NCBI GenBank assembly: GCA_012295225.1
Contig: WMKK01000017.1
Span: 392,308 to 456,307, forward strand
Length of the DNA stretch: 64,000 nt
Origin: Ostreococcus mediterraneus
Taxonomy: Eukaryota; Chlorophyta; Mamiellophyceae; Mamiellales; Bathycoccaceae
Direction: 5' to 3'
The position numbers and the translations under genes were made by a program. Shown here piece after piece: positions 22,901 to 31,664 of this stretch (its first letter is position 1; each line of letters starts with the position of its first letter). Under the pieces are notes generated by a model that saw only the letters and a program-made list of their open reading frames with translations, searched no databases and was not told where the DNA came from.

Positions 22901-23424
22901 GTGTGAAATCAGTCGTCTCTATCGGAGGTTCGCCCGGCGTGAGAGACGCTCGAGCGCGAGACTCGCGTGCCAAACGCGACGATGAACTCGCTCGAGCGTT
23001 GCGTAAGAGCGGCGTACACGCGTTTGCCAAGTCATGGTATGCGCAGGGTTTGTTCACGACGCTCGTCGCACATCCACGGTTCGGCGGCGTCGACGGATTG
23101 GCGCTCCGACGCGCGCGAACCGCCGACACGCCGGGAGCCGCCGACGCGCTCGCCGAGTGCTTGTCCGCGGCGAGTCCCGGTCGACAAGCGCACGTATGGG
23201 ATGCGCTTTATCTATTAAAGGGGAAATCATTGTTTATTGCAGGTGAACGTGATAGTAAATTTGCAGCGTTGGCGCGCGAGATGCGCGTCGCAACGGGAGA
23301 TGCGCGAGGCGTCATTGATATTAAAAACGCAGGACACGCGGCGCACTTGGAGGCGCCGGAAGCCGTCGTCGTGCATCTCACGCGTTTCTTCGCTGACGTG
23401 GCGATGACGACAACGACGACGTGA
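16993..23424 (+). CDS. PHYLLO: PHYLLO: MenF-MenD-MenC-MenH fusion for phylloquinone synthesis
   Basis: One 2143-residue plastid protein joins four steps from chorismate towards phylloquinone. After a transit peptide (to about residue 45) come: MenF isochorismate synthase (about 60-715; KVVLARKSDL, HPTPAVCGYP near 626, ESFDRGLYAGPLGW, FAVAIRSAL); MenD, TPP-dependent (about 724-1335; GDVSFQHD from 1227 to NN at 1256-1257); MenC, an enolase-fold OSB synthase (about 1370-1780; Lys1561/Lys1563 in LKVKVG, Asp1596, the Glu of YVEEP near 1624, Asp1647, Lys1683); and MenH, an alpha/beta hydrolase (about 1853-2140; LLHGFMG, Ser1951 in GYSMGA, His2115). The chorismate-binding half of MenF is complete, unlike in land plants. 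The ATG at 16993 is first in frame; a GTG at 16855 is open. Base 21319 is N, leaving residue 1443 unknown. Confidence 0.97.
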   Translation: MRASLANAHSGVRPRVRAANERARAPARVHGARTCAASAGSASDNANESSALVARDGASARASASVGARDACEVRTDPVCAIECVDLGAATSENDGWRQLSRACRRALRGAETSTYGAFDSGCVRFVIDVPRDCRALDWVSRAASAPGVPGFYWSPRAKTARGASASRTRDGATASSDDDDGISGARGTNDRAYDAAVRGARAGVGASATWTDAETGEAAETTLKRRIASMRRFLANGGASGTRGAGRVYGAGRFDPARAPSDEWAAFGTHYFFLPTLECVEGVTCATLAVCAVWDANGVENCGPSAKSFVQAIDDACETLDRALSGGVDGAVLPPGAAYAVTRALVPDEAGWSKDVSSVISRIRASHGMTTSTSTSTSTTAPSDTAGWADLGSSFDESDGADVRSALELLGRAAGVEAPSAVLDQFEAMTMALNADRTTPAASNMEGLVDAMLLGGEETSLRGDPLRKVVLARKSDLALNAPVDTFALVSRLQSRDPDAYQFVLRHPNGATFLGSTPERLFASNKGYAASEAVAGTRARGADDGEDAALAYDMLLSPKEHEEFAIVREEVRSALAEVAQGGIDGVNMEIEKGILRNVAVQHLYARLSAPLARGKTEADLISALHPTPAVCGYPRSAALHTLRAVESFDRGLYAGPLGWISAEGAEFAVAIRSALAAPGGKDVTLYAGVGVVGSANAKAEWSELNLKTKPLEILLSPAPTLASMPNPNAAWATVLVGELVRGGVTTFCIAPGSRSTPLALAAEKHVGANVVVCIDERSLGFYALGYAKGASLRPAAVICSSGTAVANLLPAVVEASESSTPLLLLTADRPYELRDTGANQTIDQVKIFGSYARFAADLAPPGDGAPARACATMAATALRYLRGANPGPVHLNCAFREPLGPQRVAWDSAKALKGLERWEQSSAPFTVGASSSLSLLSGTDDDDDAWRAALSRITSAKRGLLVIGGGASAADAMAATSIARALGWAVAADATSGARVGAANVDTVRIVPMIDYVLVEPTTHDALRPDVILQLGSRLTSKRLCQFLEASAIERGAEWVVVEPSARRLDPAHCVSVRVESSMAHAAAVLEHALLSSSGAAYATSENKESCVAFAELAVAVGSAVAREAVAALRDITANEGLSEIAVAVSVSERLPETMGLFLGNSMPIRDVDAFSGLKYFTDDIRARSTTKTSYGAPVTANRGASGIDGVLSTAAGYAAGLGHPVTLIVGDVSFQHDSNGLLFLRDRPGQPPVTVVVVNNGGGGIFSFLPVAAQVDDAAFNRLFATPPDVSRRGLCEAHRVAYAHPRSMAELDAALDQAWGEDAQHRVIEVTTSRARNLVQHKMIQRRCARAARHALGLSAAMSGKCEASVSGAEVSRFSIPLAKPVTTNVSASDVPARDGWLLKITLSDGKFGYGEASPLPGLHRETLDEAGAQIIAVASALSSXSNVGAPTNLALLNGAFTSWIESTCGISSRELLPSVRFALETAMANALASSASMTLARVLSGDDDDDDGTMNTTTKTSSGGECNIGRVFVNALVDAAVDVDAAMREAKALVDEGHRCLKVKVGRGVGSEGAKADAVRLAAIRDAVGPRVVLRADANRRFTFTEALDFGAAVQELNVNLQYVEEPTATAREMSAFYFTTGVPTALDETVDEIVRASASLTDAASALARVADQSNGVVAVVMKPSVIGGLEATATLARVAMSRGVRPVISSAFETGVGLHASAHLAASLDDALRRDIAAERANRSGLSDDTERRNIPEVTPLILALDDDEEKGDIIGARAHGLGTGSWLAGEIMTPDVAPVRAFDDGAGVGMMLHAGGVGVASKTTEFVSASTSTPIKSWGISGRVDVVTSSGGRYNVHYVQSEDFGGGGDTVVLLHGFMGSVDDWDAIARGLLASSGVRRVIAIDLPAHGGTTRQSGPAMKSLDDARDVVLGAVRALGCNLRDTHVVGYSMGARIALAIGTMNEDKFEGVKSVVSIGGSPGVRDARARDSRAKRDDELARALRKSGVHAFAKSWYAQGLFTTLVAHPRFGGVDGLALRRARTADTPGAADALAECLSAASPGRQAHVWDALYLLKGKSLFIAGERDSKFAALAREMRVATGDARGVIDIKNAGHAAHLEAPEAVVVHLTRFFADVAMTTTTT

Positions 23425-23646
23425 GAGGTTTGATTATTTATTTGTTAGAGAGCACGCACCACTTAGAATAGACATTATTCAACGTGAGGTGTACGTAGAG
23501 TGTAGTAGAAATTAATATTTAAGGTGTTGTCGAAACGCGGCGCACTCGTCCGACAGGGCTCTCATCGTGCGCAATGACGGCTGAGAAAGTTGATGGGTGT
23601 ACGTGGGTGTGCGTGGGTAGTGCGTGTGCACGTTGTCGTCGCGTAC

Positions 23647-24496
23647 TTACTTCTTCTTACCGAACAAGCTGCCGAACAAGCCCTTGTACTCCTTACCCGC
23701 GAGCGGATCCTTGACGTTCGGCTTGGTCGGCTTGGACTTTGCGAATCGAGACGAACCGCCAACAGTCTTGTTCAACGCCGCCGTCTTCTTCGCCATTTCC
23801 TTGCGCTTGGCTTCCGCCTTAATCTCCGCAGCCTTCTTGGCTTCAGCAACCTTCTTCGCCGCGGCAAGGTTCTTTTGCTTCAACGCCTCCGCCTTCGCCT
23901 TGGCTTCAGCCGCCTTCTTCTTCTCCGCCGCTTGCTTGGCCAACATCGCCTCGCGTCGGTTGTTCGTGTCAATCGTCTTACCAGCCTATGCACGCGATAC
24001 AGCAAAACAAAACATTATTTTCGTCAGTCAACCAACCAATTAACCAATCAACCAACCCCGTCGTCGCATCAATCACGCGAAAACAATCAATCAATCACAT
24101 CCACGCACGAAAACGCGCGCGAGTGGATAACGAACTGTCGACGCGCATTGGCCAACGTATCTCGCGCCTCCCCGCACCGCGCGCGCGCCCAACACCCCCC
24201 CGCGCGCGCGAGTCGCGCGCGACATATTTCTTTTCATCACCACATGCGCTCGCGCGCGCCAATCCACGGTCGAGCGACGCGTCAAACGCGCATCCACGCG
24301 CGCACGCGGTGCGATCCGCGACCGAACGCGTTCGCGCGCGATTGGTGTCCGTGACGATCCGTCGTTCGTTCGTCGCGACGCGATCGAGCTCGGGGCGTAC
24401 CTTGGTGACGACGGCGCGGCGCGTGGAGGACTTTGTCGTCGTCGCCATCGTCGTCGTCGCGAACGTCGTCTTGGACGAAAGCATCGCGGCGTGCAT
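23647..24496 (-). CDS. Small plastid Lys/Ala-rich coiled-coil protein, two exons
   Basis: I do not recognise this gene. Exon 1 (24496-24401) encodes a Ser/Thr/Arg-rich presequence (MHAAMLSSKTTFATTTM...RRAVVTK), a typical plastid transit peptide. The intron (24400-23986, 415 nt) begins GTACGC, has GACTGACG about 40 nt before a T-rich stretch, and ends CATAG. Exon 2 (23985-23647) continues in phase 0 with AGKTIDTNNRREAML. The 144-residue product has about 55 residues of Ala/Lys/Glu-rich helix (AAEKKKAAEAKAKAEAL and similar), a linker with VGGSSRFAKSKPTKPNVKDP, and ends GLFGSLFGKKK. The end is reminiscent of small thylakoid-associated basic proteins, but that is only a hint. A second ATG four codons in is possible. 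Confidence 0.75.
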
Positions 24497-24675
24497 CGCG
24501 CGTCGCGGAGTGCCGCTCGCGATGCGACGCGTGGGCGCGTGGTGGAGGGACTCGGTGTGCGGTCATGATTGGTGGATTGATATGTGCGCGCGCGCGCGCG
24601 CGCGTTCGCGAAGGCCGCGATGGGCGTACGTGCGTACGGCGGTAGTACGAGTAGTAGTGCTCTGGTATAAAATGT

Positions 24676-26484
24676 TTATGCGTCGTGTTCGTGTGGGGCG
24701 AATGGGAGGAGGTCGAGGGCGGCGGCGACGGCGACGGCGCGGGCGTCTGGGCCGCCGGCGTCTCCGACGTGTCGCGCGTGTTGACGGATAATGTCGCGTA
24801 AATGCGACAAGGTGATGGCGTTTTGTGTGGCGTTTGTGTAGAGCCTACGCATGATTGGTGCGTGCGCGGTGCGCCAGAGATGGGCGAAGATCATCGTGAG
24901 GTGCTCGAGCGTGGCTAAGCCGGCGTCGAGCTTTTGAAGGTACTCCTCCTCTTCGGTGAGGTCGATGCCAGTGTCGACGTCTTCGTCGTCCAAGCGCGCT
25001 TGTTCGGCGGACACGCGCTTGGCGAATTCTACCCAAAGCTCGATTAAGCGGTCGCACTTGGCGAAATCTTGTTCGACGAATTTCGCGCACAGCCTGTCGC
25101 GCGCGTCGGCGTTTTGCACGTTTTTAAAGAGCGAGTACACGACAGATGTCGATCGAATCTCTTGCTCGAGCACGCCTTCGTTGCCTAATGATTTTCGCCA
25201 TGCCTTCATGTGCCGACCCATGAATACGCCAAACACGTACTTTAGCCCTAGGGCGTCGATGAAGCGTTCGCACGCGGTGCGATTCGCGCTCAGCACGTAA
25301 TCCAGGCACTTGAGCGCCGGCACGGCGACGAAATTCGCTCCAGGCGCCTTATTCTTCCCAGCGAGCAGTATGAGCATGAGTTCGATGCCTTCAAGCTCGA
25401 CGAATGTTGCTTTGTTTTCGTCGTGAATGACTATGGCACAAATGGCGTCGAATAAATTCTCCACGAGTTCTTTTTCACCGTCATCTTCGGGCTCGCGCTT
25501 CTTGTACGTCGACGTCGACTGCAACAACGCGTCCAAACCATCCATAGCCACGCACATCCGTCGACACTTGGCGCTACTTTGCAACATAATCGATAAAATT
25601 TCTGACGCATAGAGCTTATTCTGATCGACATCGCGCTTCTTCTCGATTCGCCTAAGGAGCCACTTCAAAAGATCCGTCTCTGCGCAAAACGCCTCGAGCG
25701 CTTCGTTACTCGATTCGCCCGTGTCTGCGTCAAACGCCGTGCCAACAATCTCACTCAAATTCTCCACGATACCAAGTACGGCGGATACCGCGTTCGATGC
25801 GTCGCTCGTAGACGCCTTCACCGCGCCGCTAATGTCTTCAAATCGCACGAGCGCGGCGACGAGCGCCGCGTAGCCGCCACTCTCGCGCAACGCCGTCGCC
25901 AACGCTCGACCACCTTCCTCGTCGCTCTCCACCGCATCACCATCCGTGAGCTCGCGCACGAGCTCTAAAGCATCCGCCACGATGTCTTCGTTGTCGTGCC
26001 CGAGCACGGCAACGATGGATGGCACGGCGTTCAACTTTACAAATTCTGGGTACAACTCGGGCGTCGTCGCGAGCGTCCCCAAACGTTTCACCTCGGCATC
26101 GAGTTCGATTTCGCTCTCGGCAAACTGTGCGGGAGTATTAGCATGCTTGACGCGCTGCTTGACGTTCTCCGCGTACGCGCGTTCAAAGGCGAGCACGAGC
26201 TGGCGGACGTGTTTCGCCGTCGTAGCGCCGTCGCCGACGACGCTCGTTCCAGACACCCCAGCGCGCGTTTCAGCCTCTGCAAGCAGCGTCGCGGCGTCTC
26301 TCTCCGGTGCGTGACCGCTTCGTGCGTCGTAGAACGCGTCGTCGTCCGCGACTTCGACCTCGTCACGCGCCGTGGACGGGGCAAAGCCTTCGTCGAAGAA
26401 TGAATCATCCATGACGGCGATGCGTTTCGCGTCGGCGTCGTGCGCATCAGCGTCGTCCGCGCGCTCGCGTTTGCTCGAAGACAT
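24676..26484 (-). CDS. CTNNBL1: Beta-catenin-like protein 1 (spliceosome-associated)
   Basis: A 602-residue ARM-type nuclear protein linked to the PRP19/CDC5L complex in the spliceosome. Hallmarks are the acidic N-terminus with a basic KRERADD start, then the conserved block ELYPEFVKLNAVPSIVAVLGHDNEDIVADALELVRELTD, which is typical of CTNNBL1, followed by LVENLFDAICAIVIHDENK, VPALKCLDYVLS and the C-terminal HLRDIIRQHARHVGD. Length is near the family norm (about 560). The ATG at 26484 is unambiguous. Confidence 0.92.
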   Translation of the reverse strand: MSSSKRERADDADAHDADAKRIAVMDDSFFDEGFAPSTARDEVEVADDDAFYDARSGHAPERDAATLLAEAETRAGVSGTSVVGDGATTAKHVRQLVLAFERAYAENVKQRVKHANTPAQFAESEIELDAEVKRLGTLATTPELYPEFVKLNAVPSIVAVLGHDNEDIVADALELVRELTDGDAVESDEEGGRALATALRESGGYAALVAALVRFEDISGAVKASTSDASNAVSAVLGIVENLSEIVGTAFDADTGESSNEALEAFCAETDLLKWLLRRIEKKRDVDQNKLYASEILSIMLQSSAKCRRMCVAMDGLDALLQSTSTYKKREPEDDGEKELVENLFDAICAIVIHDENKATFVELEGIELMLILLAGKNKAPGANFVAVPALKCLDYVLSANRTACERFIDALGLKYVFGVFMGRHMKAWRKSLGNEGVLEQEIRSTSVVYSLFKNVQNADARDRLCAKFVEQDFAKCDRLIELWVEFAKRVSAEQARLDDEDVDTGIDLTEEEEYLQKLDAGLATLEHLTMIFAHLWRTAHAPIMRRLYTNATQNAITLSHLRDIIRQHARHVGDAGGPDARAVAVAAALDLLPFAPHEHDA

Positions 26485-26678
26485 GTTCAGCGCGCGCGTT
26501 TAAATGTGTGCGCGCGCGAAGGTTGGTTTGTGCGCGAGGTGTGGCGCCAGTGTCTGACGCGCTCGCTCGTCGCGCGCAGCGAAGACGCAGAATAATAAAA
26601 GAGAATTGGAATTTTACAAACGGAACGCGATACTCGTCTGATACAGCGTCGACGACGCGTTCATTATCATCTACTTTG

Positions 26679-28964
26679 TTAAAACATACATATCCGCGCG
26701 AGCGCAGACGGTGGCGCTGGGGCGGAAGACCTCTGAGAGTTTTTGCGGTTGCGTCTCGATGATTTCTGCGACGTCGGCGGCTTTTTGGACTCTCCGTTAT
26801 GGCCATCGCCGATGACTGGGGGGCGTGTTTGCTTTCGGCCACCTCGTTTCGGACTCGCGAGATTCGGAACGTTGGCTTGCGCCTCGCGTGACGCGCGCGC
26901 TTTTTGCAAACGCACGTCAAATTCACTCATACCACGGAAATCAAAATTGACGTCGCTTTCGGCGAGCTGCGCGGTTTCTTCATCGAGCGAATTGAATAAA
27001 GCATTTTCCGCACCCCATCGTGCGAGAAGGTCGCCGATATCGCCGTCGTATTTGCGAATTTCCAAGCACTGAGATACGAGTGGACGAAACCCGCTCGGGA
27101 TGATTTTACTTTGCCACGCTTGTTGCTCCTTCTCTCCGGCAAAGTCGCGACTGTCCAAATCTGGCGGATCTAAATCCGACCTTCGCCACATCAAAATCGG
27201 CGTGGCGAGTGTGCGTAGCATTTCTTCATCTTCGGTGAGCTTTGAATCGGCGCTTATTCTCGCCACTGCGGCTTCGAGCGTGGGTAAACACACAGGGTCT
27301 TTCGACGAATGTTGCACGGCGCACGTCAAGTGATCCAAGTGCAAACGGTTGAGCGCCTTCAACTCGTCTCGCATCTCCTCCAACGCCATGTAATCGCCAG
27401 ACTCAGGATCAATTATGTATCCCTCGTCGTCAGTGTACTTTGAAAATCTCGAAAATTGCGTGCTCGTGGCGACGAGCTCTTGAAACCCGGGGTCGCGTTG
27501 TTGCAACAGTGTCGCATTTTGCATTGCATTCTCCATCGGTGATACGTGCATGCGATGTTTGATGCATTGCACGCAGTAGTCCATGGTAAATAATTTGCGC
27601 ACATGCGAGCCAGGATCAACCAGCGGACGAATATTCCGCGAAATCATCGCACGACCGCCGCGGGGGATGACGGCTAAAGAATACGCCAGTGGAGTAATGG
27701 GACTGCGATTATAAAAGCTCGCCTCTGCCCGCTTCAAGTCTCGTAACGGATCGCAAGAGATGTCGTATTCATCTGGTATGTCCCAAAAATCATCAACATT
27801 CGGCCCTGGCGAGACTGAAAAGAAACTGAAATCGGAGCATTCGCCGTCATAGTACATGCTGAGCATCCACTCGACGCCATACAAATATTCATACACTCGC
27901 GTCTTCCGCGACGCCCAACGCTCTGCCGACTCAGCGAACTTTGGATCGTACCCTGGAACTACTAATTTTCGCGCCAGTTGACGTAGGAACTTCCAATTCA
28001 CCGTAGTTTGGATGCCAGCATCACTTTGTTCAATGTTTCGGCGCTTTGACGACGTAGACATCGTGTCTTTGCTCGGTGGCATCGGAAACAGCGGGTCATC
28101 CCGGAACCTATACGTCGCGCGCATTTCTAAGTACGCCTTCCAACTACTCTTTACGCCCAATTTGCTACCATTGATGTAATCATTCCCCATCATCGCCGAC
28201 AAACCGATGAAATCCCGTCTCGCGCTGTCGAGCGACGCTCCCTTTGGAAGACTCTTCAACAACAGCTCATCAAACACGCGAGCACTAAACACCCCGTTAT
28301 CGCTCATGACAAACACTTGAAATTGTTCGTTCTCCGCGTGTTGTGCGTTACCTTGCCCAAACAACGTCATCGCAAGTAACAACGCATCGCTATCCTCCGT
28401 GACGATGCAGTGGGAGTGCCCTTCAAAGCGCGGATTATTCAACCGTTGCTGAATCGACTTCACGAGCTTAATCTCTCCTTCCCCAGCCACTCGCATGCTT
28501 GATATTTCATACAACAGGTTATCCCCTTCTTCATCGCGCTCTTTCCTCAACATACGCCGAGCCACGTAATATTCCAACGCTCTGTCTATCTTGAGCGCCA
28601 AGACGCTCCCCGGCGTGATGCCAATCTTCAACAACTTACACATATCATCGCTCAACGGCGTCGCCGCGCCTGCACTCAACCGAATCCGCCGTCTTCTCTG
28701 CGTTATCGTCTTCGCCATCGGTGCGGGTCCATCGAGCGCTAAAGTCACACTATGCCTCGGAGACGTCTTTGCCAACCGGTTGTCCAGCAACGCAAACAAC
28801 TTTTTAAAAAACGTCCGTTCACTCCTCGAATGATGCGCCGCAACGTGCAACAAGTTGTTCACATCCACATACACGTGATCGTACACCCTCGGCGCGCGCG
28901 TGCTCGGCACGAACGCCGAGCGATACTCGTGGTGGAGCCATTTATTGTACCCGCAAATGCCCAT
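26679..28964 (-). CDS. Short XRN-type 5'-3' exoribonuclease
   Basis: A 761-residue member of the XRN family with its conserved N-terminal nuclease core. The active-site acids can be followed: Asp34 (YVDVNNLLH), Asp78 (LALDGPAPM), Glu162 and Glu164 (AGEGEIKL), Asp191 and Asp193 (TEDSDALLL) and the Asp of MMGNDYI. The start MGICGYNKWL replaces the usual MGVPxFFRWL. It is much shorter than XRN1 or XRN2, which carry large C-terminal modules; the second conserved region is only weakly recognisable and the tail is basic (KRGGRKQTRPP). A reduced, divergent XRN is the best call; RNA target and compartment are unknown. Confidence 0.82.
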   Translation of the reverse strand: MGICGYNKWLHHEYRSAFVPSTRAPRVYDHVYVDVNNLLHVAAHHSRSERTFFKKLFALLDNRLAKTSPRHSVTLALDGPAPMAKTITQRRRRIRLSAGAATPLSDDMCKLLKIGITPGSVLALKIDRALEYYVARRMLRKERDEEGDNLLYEISSMRVAGEGEIKLVKSIQQRLNNPRFEGHSHCIVTEDSDALLLAMTLFGQGNAQHAENEQFQVFVMSDNGVFSARVFDELLLKSLPKGASLDSARRDFIGLSAMMGNDYINGSKLGVKSSWKAYLEMRATYRFRDDPLFPMPPSKDTMSTSSKRRNIEQSDAGIQTTVNWKFLRQLARKLVVPGYDPKFAESAERWASRKTRVYEYLYGVEWMLSMYYDGECSDFSFFSVSPGPNVDDFWDIPDEYDISCDPLRDLKRAEASFYNRSPITPLAYSLAVIPRGGRAMISRNIRPLVDPGSHVRKLFTMDYCVQCIKHRMHVSPMENAMQNATLLQQRDPGFQELVATSTQFSRFSKYTDDEGYIIDPESGDYMALEEMRDELKALNRLHLDHLTCAVQHSSKDPVCLPTLEAAVARISADSKLTEDEEMLRTLATPILMWRRSDLDPPDLDSRDFAGEKEQQAWQSKIIPSGFRPLVSQCLEIRKYDGDIGDLLARWGAENALFNSLDEETAQLAESDVNFDFRGMSEFDVRLQKARASREAQANVPNLASPKRGGRKQTRPPVIGDGHNGESKKPPTSQKSSRRNRKNSQRSSAPAPPSALARICMF

Positions 28965-29216
28965 GGCGGCTGTCCTTTCCGTATTCTCTCCGCGTCGTCG
29001 ACGACGGACGAGCGCCTGTCGCGGTCGCGAACGCTACGCCGCGCGAATGGTGTCGCCGCGCATTCGCGTGCCGCGCGCGTGCAACCGTCGGCGCGCGTCG
29101 CGTGCGACTGTGCGTGGAGATTTGTGTGGGGGGTTCGCGGCACACGTCGCCTCGTCGGCATTACCGCGCGCGCGCATCGCGCATCGCGTCCGTGGGCGTT
29201 GGACACGCGCGCGGTG

Positions 29217-30083
29217 ATGGCGACGGCGACGGCGGCGACGGCGACGGCGACGGCGGCGACGGCGCGCGCGCGCGGCGACGGCAGGGCGCCGCAGGATGCG
29301 CTGGCGCAACGGAGCCGCACGTCACTCGGGCGACGTTGTACCGTCGCTCGCGCGGCGTCGAGCGCGAATAATGCGAAAGACAAGCTCGAACGCATCGATG
29401 GATTGTTATCGCGGTGTGGGTATTGCGCTCGAAGCGAGGTGAAGGGGTTTTTACGGGCGCACGAGGTGGTGGCGCTCGAGGCGCCGGTGACGTCGGCGAG
29501 CGCCAAGGCGCGCGCGGAGGACGTTTGTATCGATGGGCAACCGCTTGATAACCCGAATGGCGTGCTTGTGGTGATGAATAAGCCATCGGGTTTGGTGTGT
29601 TCGCACGATGCGCGCGAAGGGGCTAATGTGTATGCGTTATTGCCCGAACGGTGGCGCGCGCGAAAGCCGTCAGTGGAAACGGTTGGGCGGCTCGATAAAG
29701 ACACGACGGGTTTATTACTATTTACCGACGTCGGTGCGCTCAATCACACGTTGACGTCGCCGAAAAAAGACATTGGCAAGTGGTATCGCGTGCGTGTGGA
29801 TAAGGAAATACCGCAGGCGTGTGTCGAAGTGTTCGCGAGCGGGACGTTGACGTTGGAGGGCGAAACCAAAGCGTGCAAGCCGGCGCGATGTGAAATTCTA
29901 GGACCCTACGAGGCTAGGCTCGAGTTGACCGAGGGTAAGTATCACCAAGTGAAGCGAATGTTTGCATTCTTTGATTGTACGGTGATTGAGTTGCATCGCG
30001 AGAGCTTCGGCGTGCTCAATCTCGGGTCTTTGAAGCCGGGCGAGTACACGACGTTGCCGCTCGATTTTGACTTTGCCGCGTAG
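29217..30083 (+). CDS. Organelle-targeted RsuA/RluB-family pseudouridine synthase
   Basis: Converts specific uridines in rRNA to pseudouridine. In 288 residues there is a transit-type N-terminus (Ala/Thr-rich then RRCTVARAASS), an S4 RNA-binding domain (ERIDGLLSRCGYCARSEVKGFLRAHEV...VCIDGQPL), VLVVMNKPSGLVCSHD, the catalytic Asp in GRLDKDTTGLLLFT, and the C-terminal EGKYHQVKRMFAFFDCTVIELHRESFG that marks the RsuA-type group. The start at 29217 is the first ATG after the divergent XRN gene; the frame is open upstream without homology. GC-rich GCGACG repeats encode the N-terminal Ala/Thr run. Target base unknown; plastid rRNA is the likely substrate. Confidence 0.9.
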   Translation: MATATAATATATAATARARGDGRAPQDALAQRSRTSLGRRCTVARAASSANNAKDKLERIDGLLSRCGYCARSEVKGFLRAHEVVALEAPVTSASAKARAEDVCIDGQPLDNPNGVLVVMNKPSGLVCSHDAREGANVYALLPERWRARKPSVETVGRLDKDTTGLLLFTDVGALNHTLTSPKKDIGKWYRVRVDKEIPQACVEVFASGTLTLEGETKACKPARCEILGPYEARLELTEGKYHQVKRMFAFFDCTVIELHRESFGVLNLGSLKPGEYTTLPLDFDFAA

Positions 30084-30185
30084 GGAGTGTGTGTAAAAAT
30101 CTAGCTTAGGTTTATTAAAAGTAGTACCGGTACCGTAGTGTATGTAAAAGTAGTAGATAGACAGACGTTGGTTAGGGGAGTACGT

Positions 30186-31664
30186 CTAAAGAACACCACC
30201 GGGCATGTGGAACTCGGCGGCGAAGGTTTCAACTTCGTCGCGGAGCGCCTTGATTTCTGGCAAGTCGTTCTTTTCTAAGTAATCCTTGAAGTCCTTCAAC
30301 TTGCCACCCTCCGTCTTCTTCTTGACATCGATGGCAATCTTCACGCCCTTGTCGATAAGATTGGCGACGCGAACAAAGTCAGCCTCAACCATGCCGCGCG
30401 TCGTCATCGCGGGGCTACCGATGCGAATCCCACCCGGGATGAGCGCGGACGTGTCACGCGGCACAGAGTTCTTGTTCAACGTAATGTGTGACATGTCAAG
30501 GATCTTTTCGACGCGTGCACCGTCGACACCCATCGGTCGAAGATCGCACAGGATCAAGTGGTTATCGGTACCGCCAGAAACCAACGTGTAGCCGAGTTCC
30601 ATCAAGCGGTTCGCCATCGCCGCACAGTTGGCAATGACTTGCTTTTGGTATGCGACAAACTCAGGCGTTTGCGCTTGCTTCAAAGCAACAGCCAACGCAC
30701 CGATGGTGTGATTGTGAGGACCACCTTGAAGGCCAGGGAACACCGCGGAGTTGATCGCCGCGGCGTGCTCTTGCTTGTAGAAGATCATACCACCGCGAGG
30801 ACCACGCAGAGACTTGTGCGTCGTCGTGGTGACAATGTCAGAGTACTCGAACGGGTTATCCGCAAGTTCGGCGGCAACCAAACCAGAGATGTGCGCCATA
30901 TCGGACATCAAATACGCGCCAACCTTGTCGCAAATCTCGCGCATGCGCTTGTAGTCAAAGTTGCGCGCGTACGCCGAGGCGCCAGCGATGATGAGCTTGG
31001 GACGGAACAACATGGCATTCTCTTCAAGCTTGTCATAATCCACCAACCCGGTTTCTTCATCCAAACGGTACGGCATGGATTCAAAGTACACACTCGTGGC
31101 AGAGATCTTCTTCTTCGGGGTGTAGAACCCGTGCGTCAAGTGACCACCGTGCGGCAAGTCGAGACCCATGATGCGGTCGTGCGGCTGCAACAGCGCCGTG
31201 TACACGGCAAAGTTCGCCGGAGAACCAGAAAGCGGTTGGACGTTCACGCCCCACTCATTCGGATCCAATCGGTACGCACTCAACGCACGGCTTTGGCACA
31301 ATCGCTCGGTTTGATCGATAAACTCGTTCCCGCCGTAATACCGCTGCCCCGGCAACCCTTCCGAATACTTATTCGTCAAACACGAACCATTCACCTCCAT
31401 CACCGCCTTGGACGTAAAGTTCTCACTCGCGATCAACTCCAAACCCAACCGTTGTCGCTCCTTTTCCTTCAACAAAATCGCATACATCTCCGCATCGAGT
31501 TCAGCCACGCCTCGATCTTCAAACGGCGACGGCGCGCTCGCGCGCAGCCTCATCATCCTCATCGAACGCCCCACGACGCGCCCATTCGTGCCCCGACGCC
31601 CATCTCGCGCCGACAACACATTCACCATCGGTGTCGGCACATTCGTCCGCATCATCGACATCAT
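30186..31664 (-). CDS. SHM: Serine hydroxymethyltransferase, organelle-targeted
   Basis: A PLP enzyme interconverting serine and glycine with tetrahydrofolate, central to one-carbon metabolism and photorespiration. The 492-residue chain has LIASENFTS (80s), [40 protein letters not shown], the [12 protein letters not shown] segment and the PLP lysine Lys284 in [15 protein letters not shown] Met/Arg-rich presequence of about 40 residues ([10 protein letters not shown]... RMMRLRASA) points to mitochondrion or plastid. Its stop is 102 bp from that of the convergent pseudouridine synthase. Confidence 0.96.
   Translation of the reverse strand: MMSMMRTNVPTPMVNVLSARDGRRGTNGRVVGRSMRMMRLRASAPSPFEDRGVAELDAEMYAILLKEKERQRLGLELIASENFTSKAVMEVNGSCLTNKYSEGLPGQRYYGGNEFIDQTERLCQSRALSAYRLDPNEWGVNVQPLSGSPANFAVYTALLQPHDRIMGLDLPHGGHLTHGFYTPKKKISATSVYFESMPYRLDEETGLVDYDKLEENAMLFRPKLIIAGASAYARNFDYKRMREICDKVGAYLMSDMAHISGLVAAELADNPFEYSDIVTTTTHKSLRGPRGGMIFYKQEHAAAINSAVFPGLQGGPHNHTIGALAVALKQAQTPEFVAYQKQVIANCAAMANRLMELGYTLVSGGTDNHLILCDLRPMGVDGARVEKILDMSHITLNKNSVPRDTSALIPGGIRIGSPAMTTRGMVEADFVRVANLIDKGVKIAIDVKKKTEGGKLKDFKDYLEKNDLPEIKALRDEVETFAAEFHMPGGVL

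Noticed and set aside
28752-29216. Upstream extension of the pseudouridine synthase
   Set aside because: It would overlap the divergent XRN gene's first codons; the S4 domain and a transit peptide are complete from the ATG at 29217.
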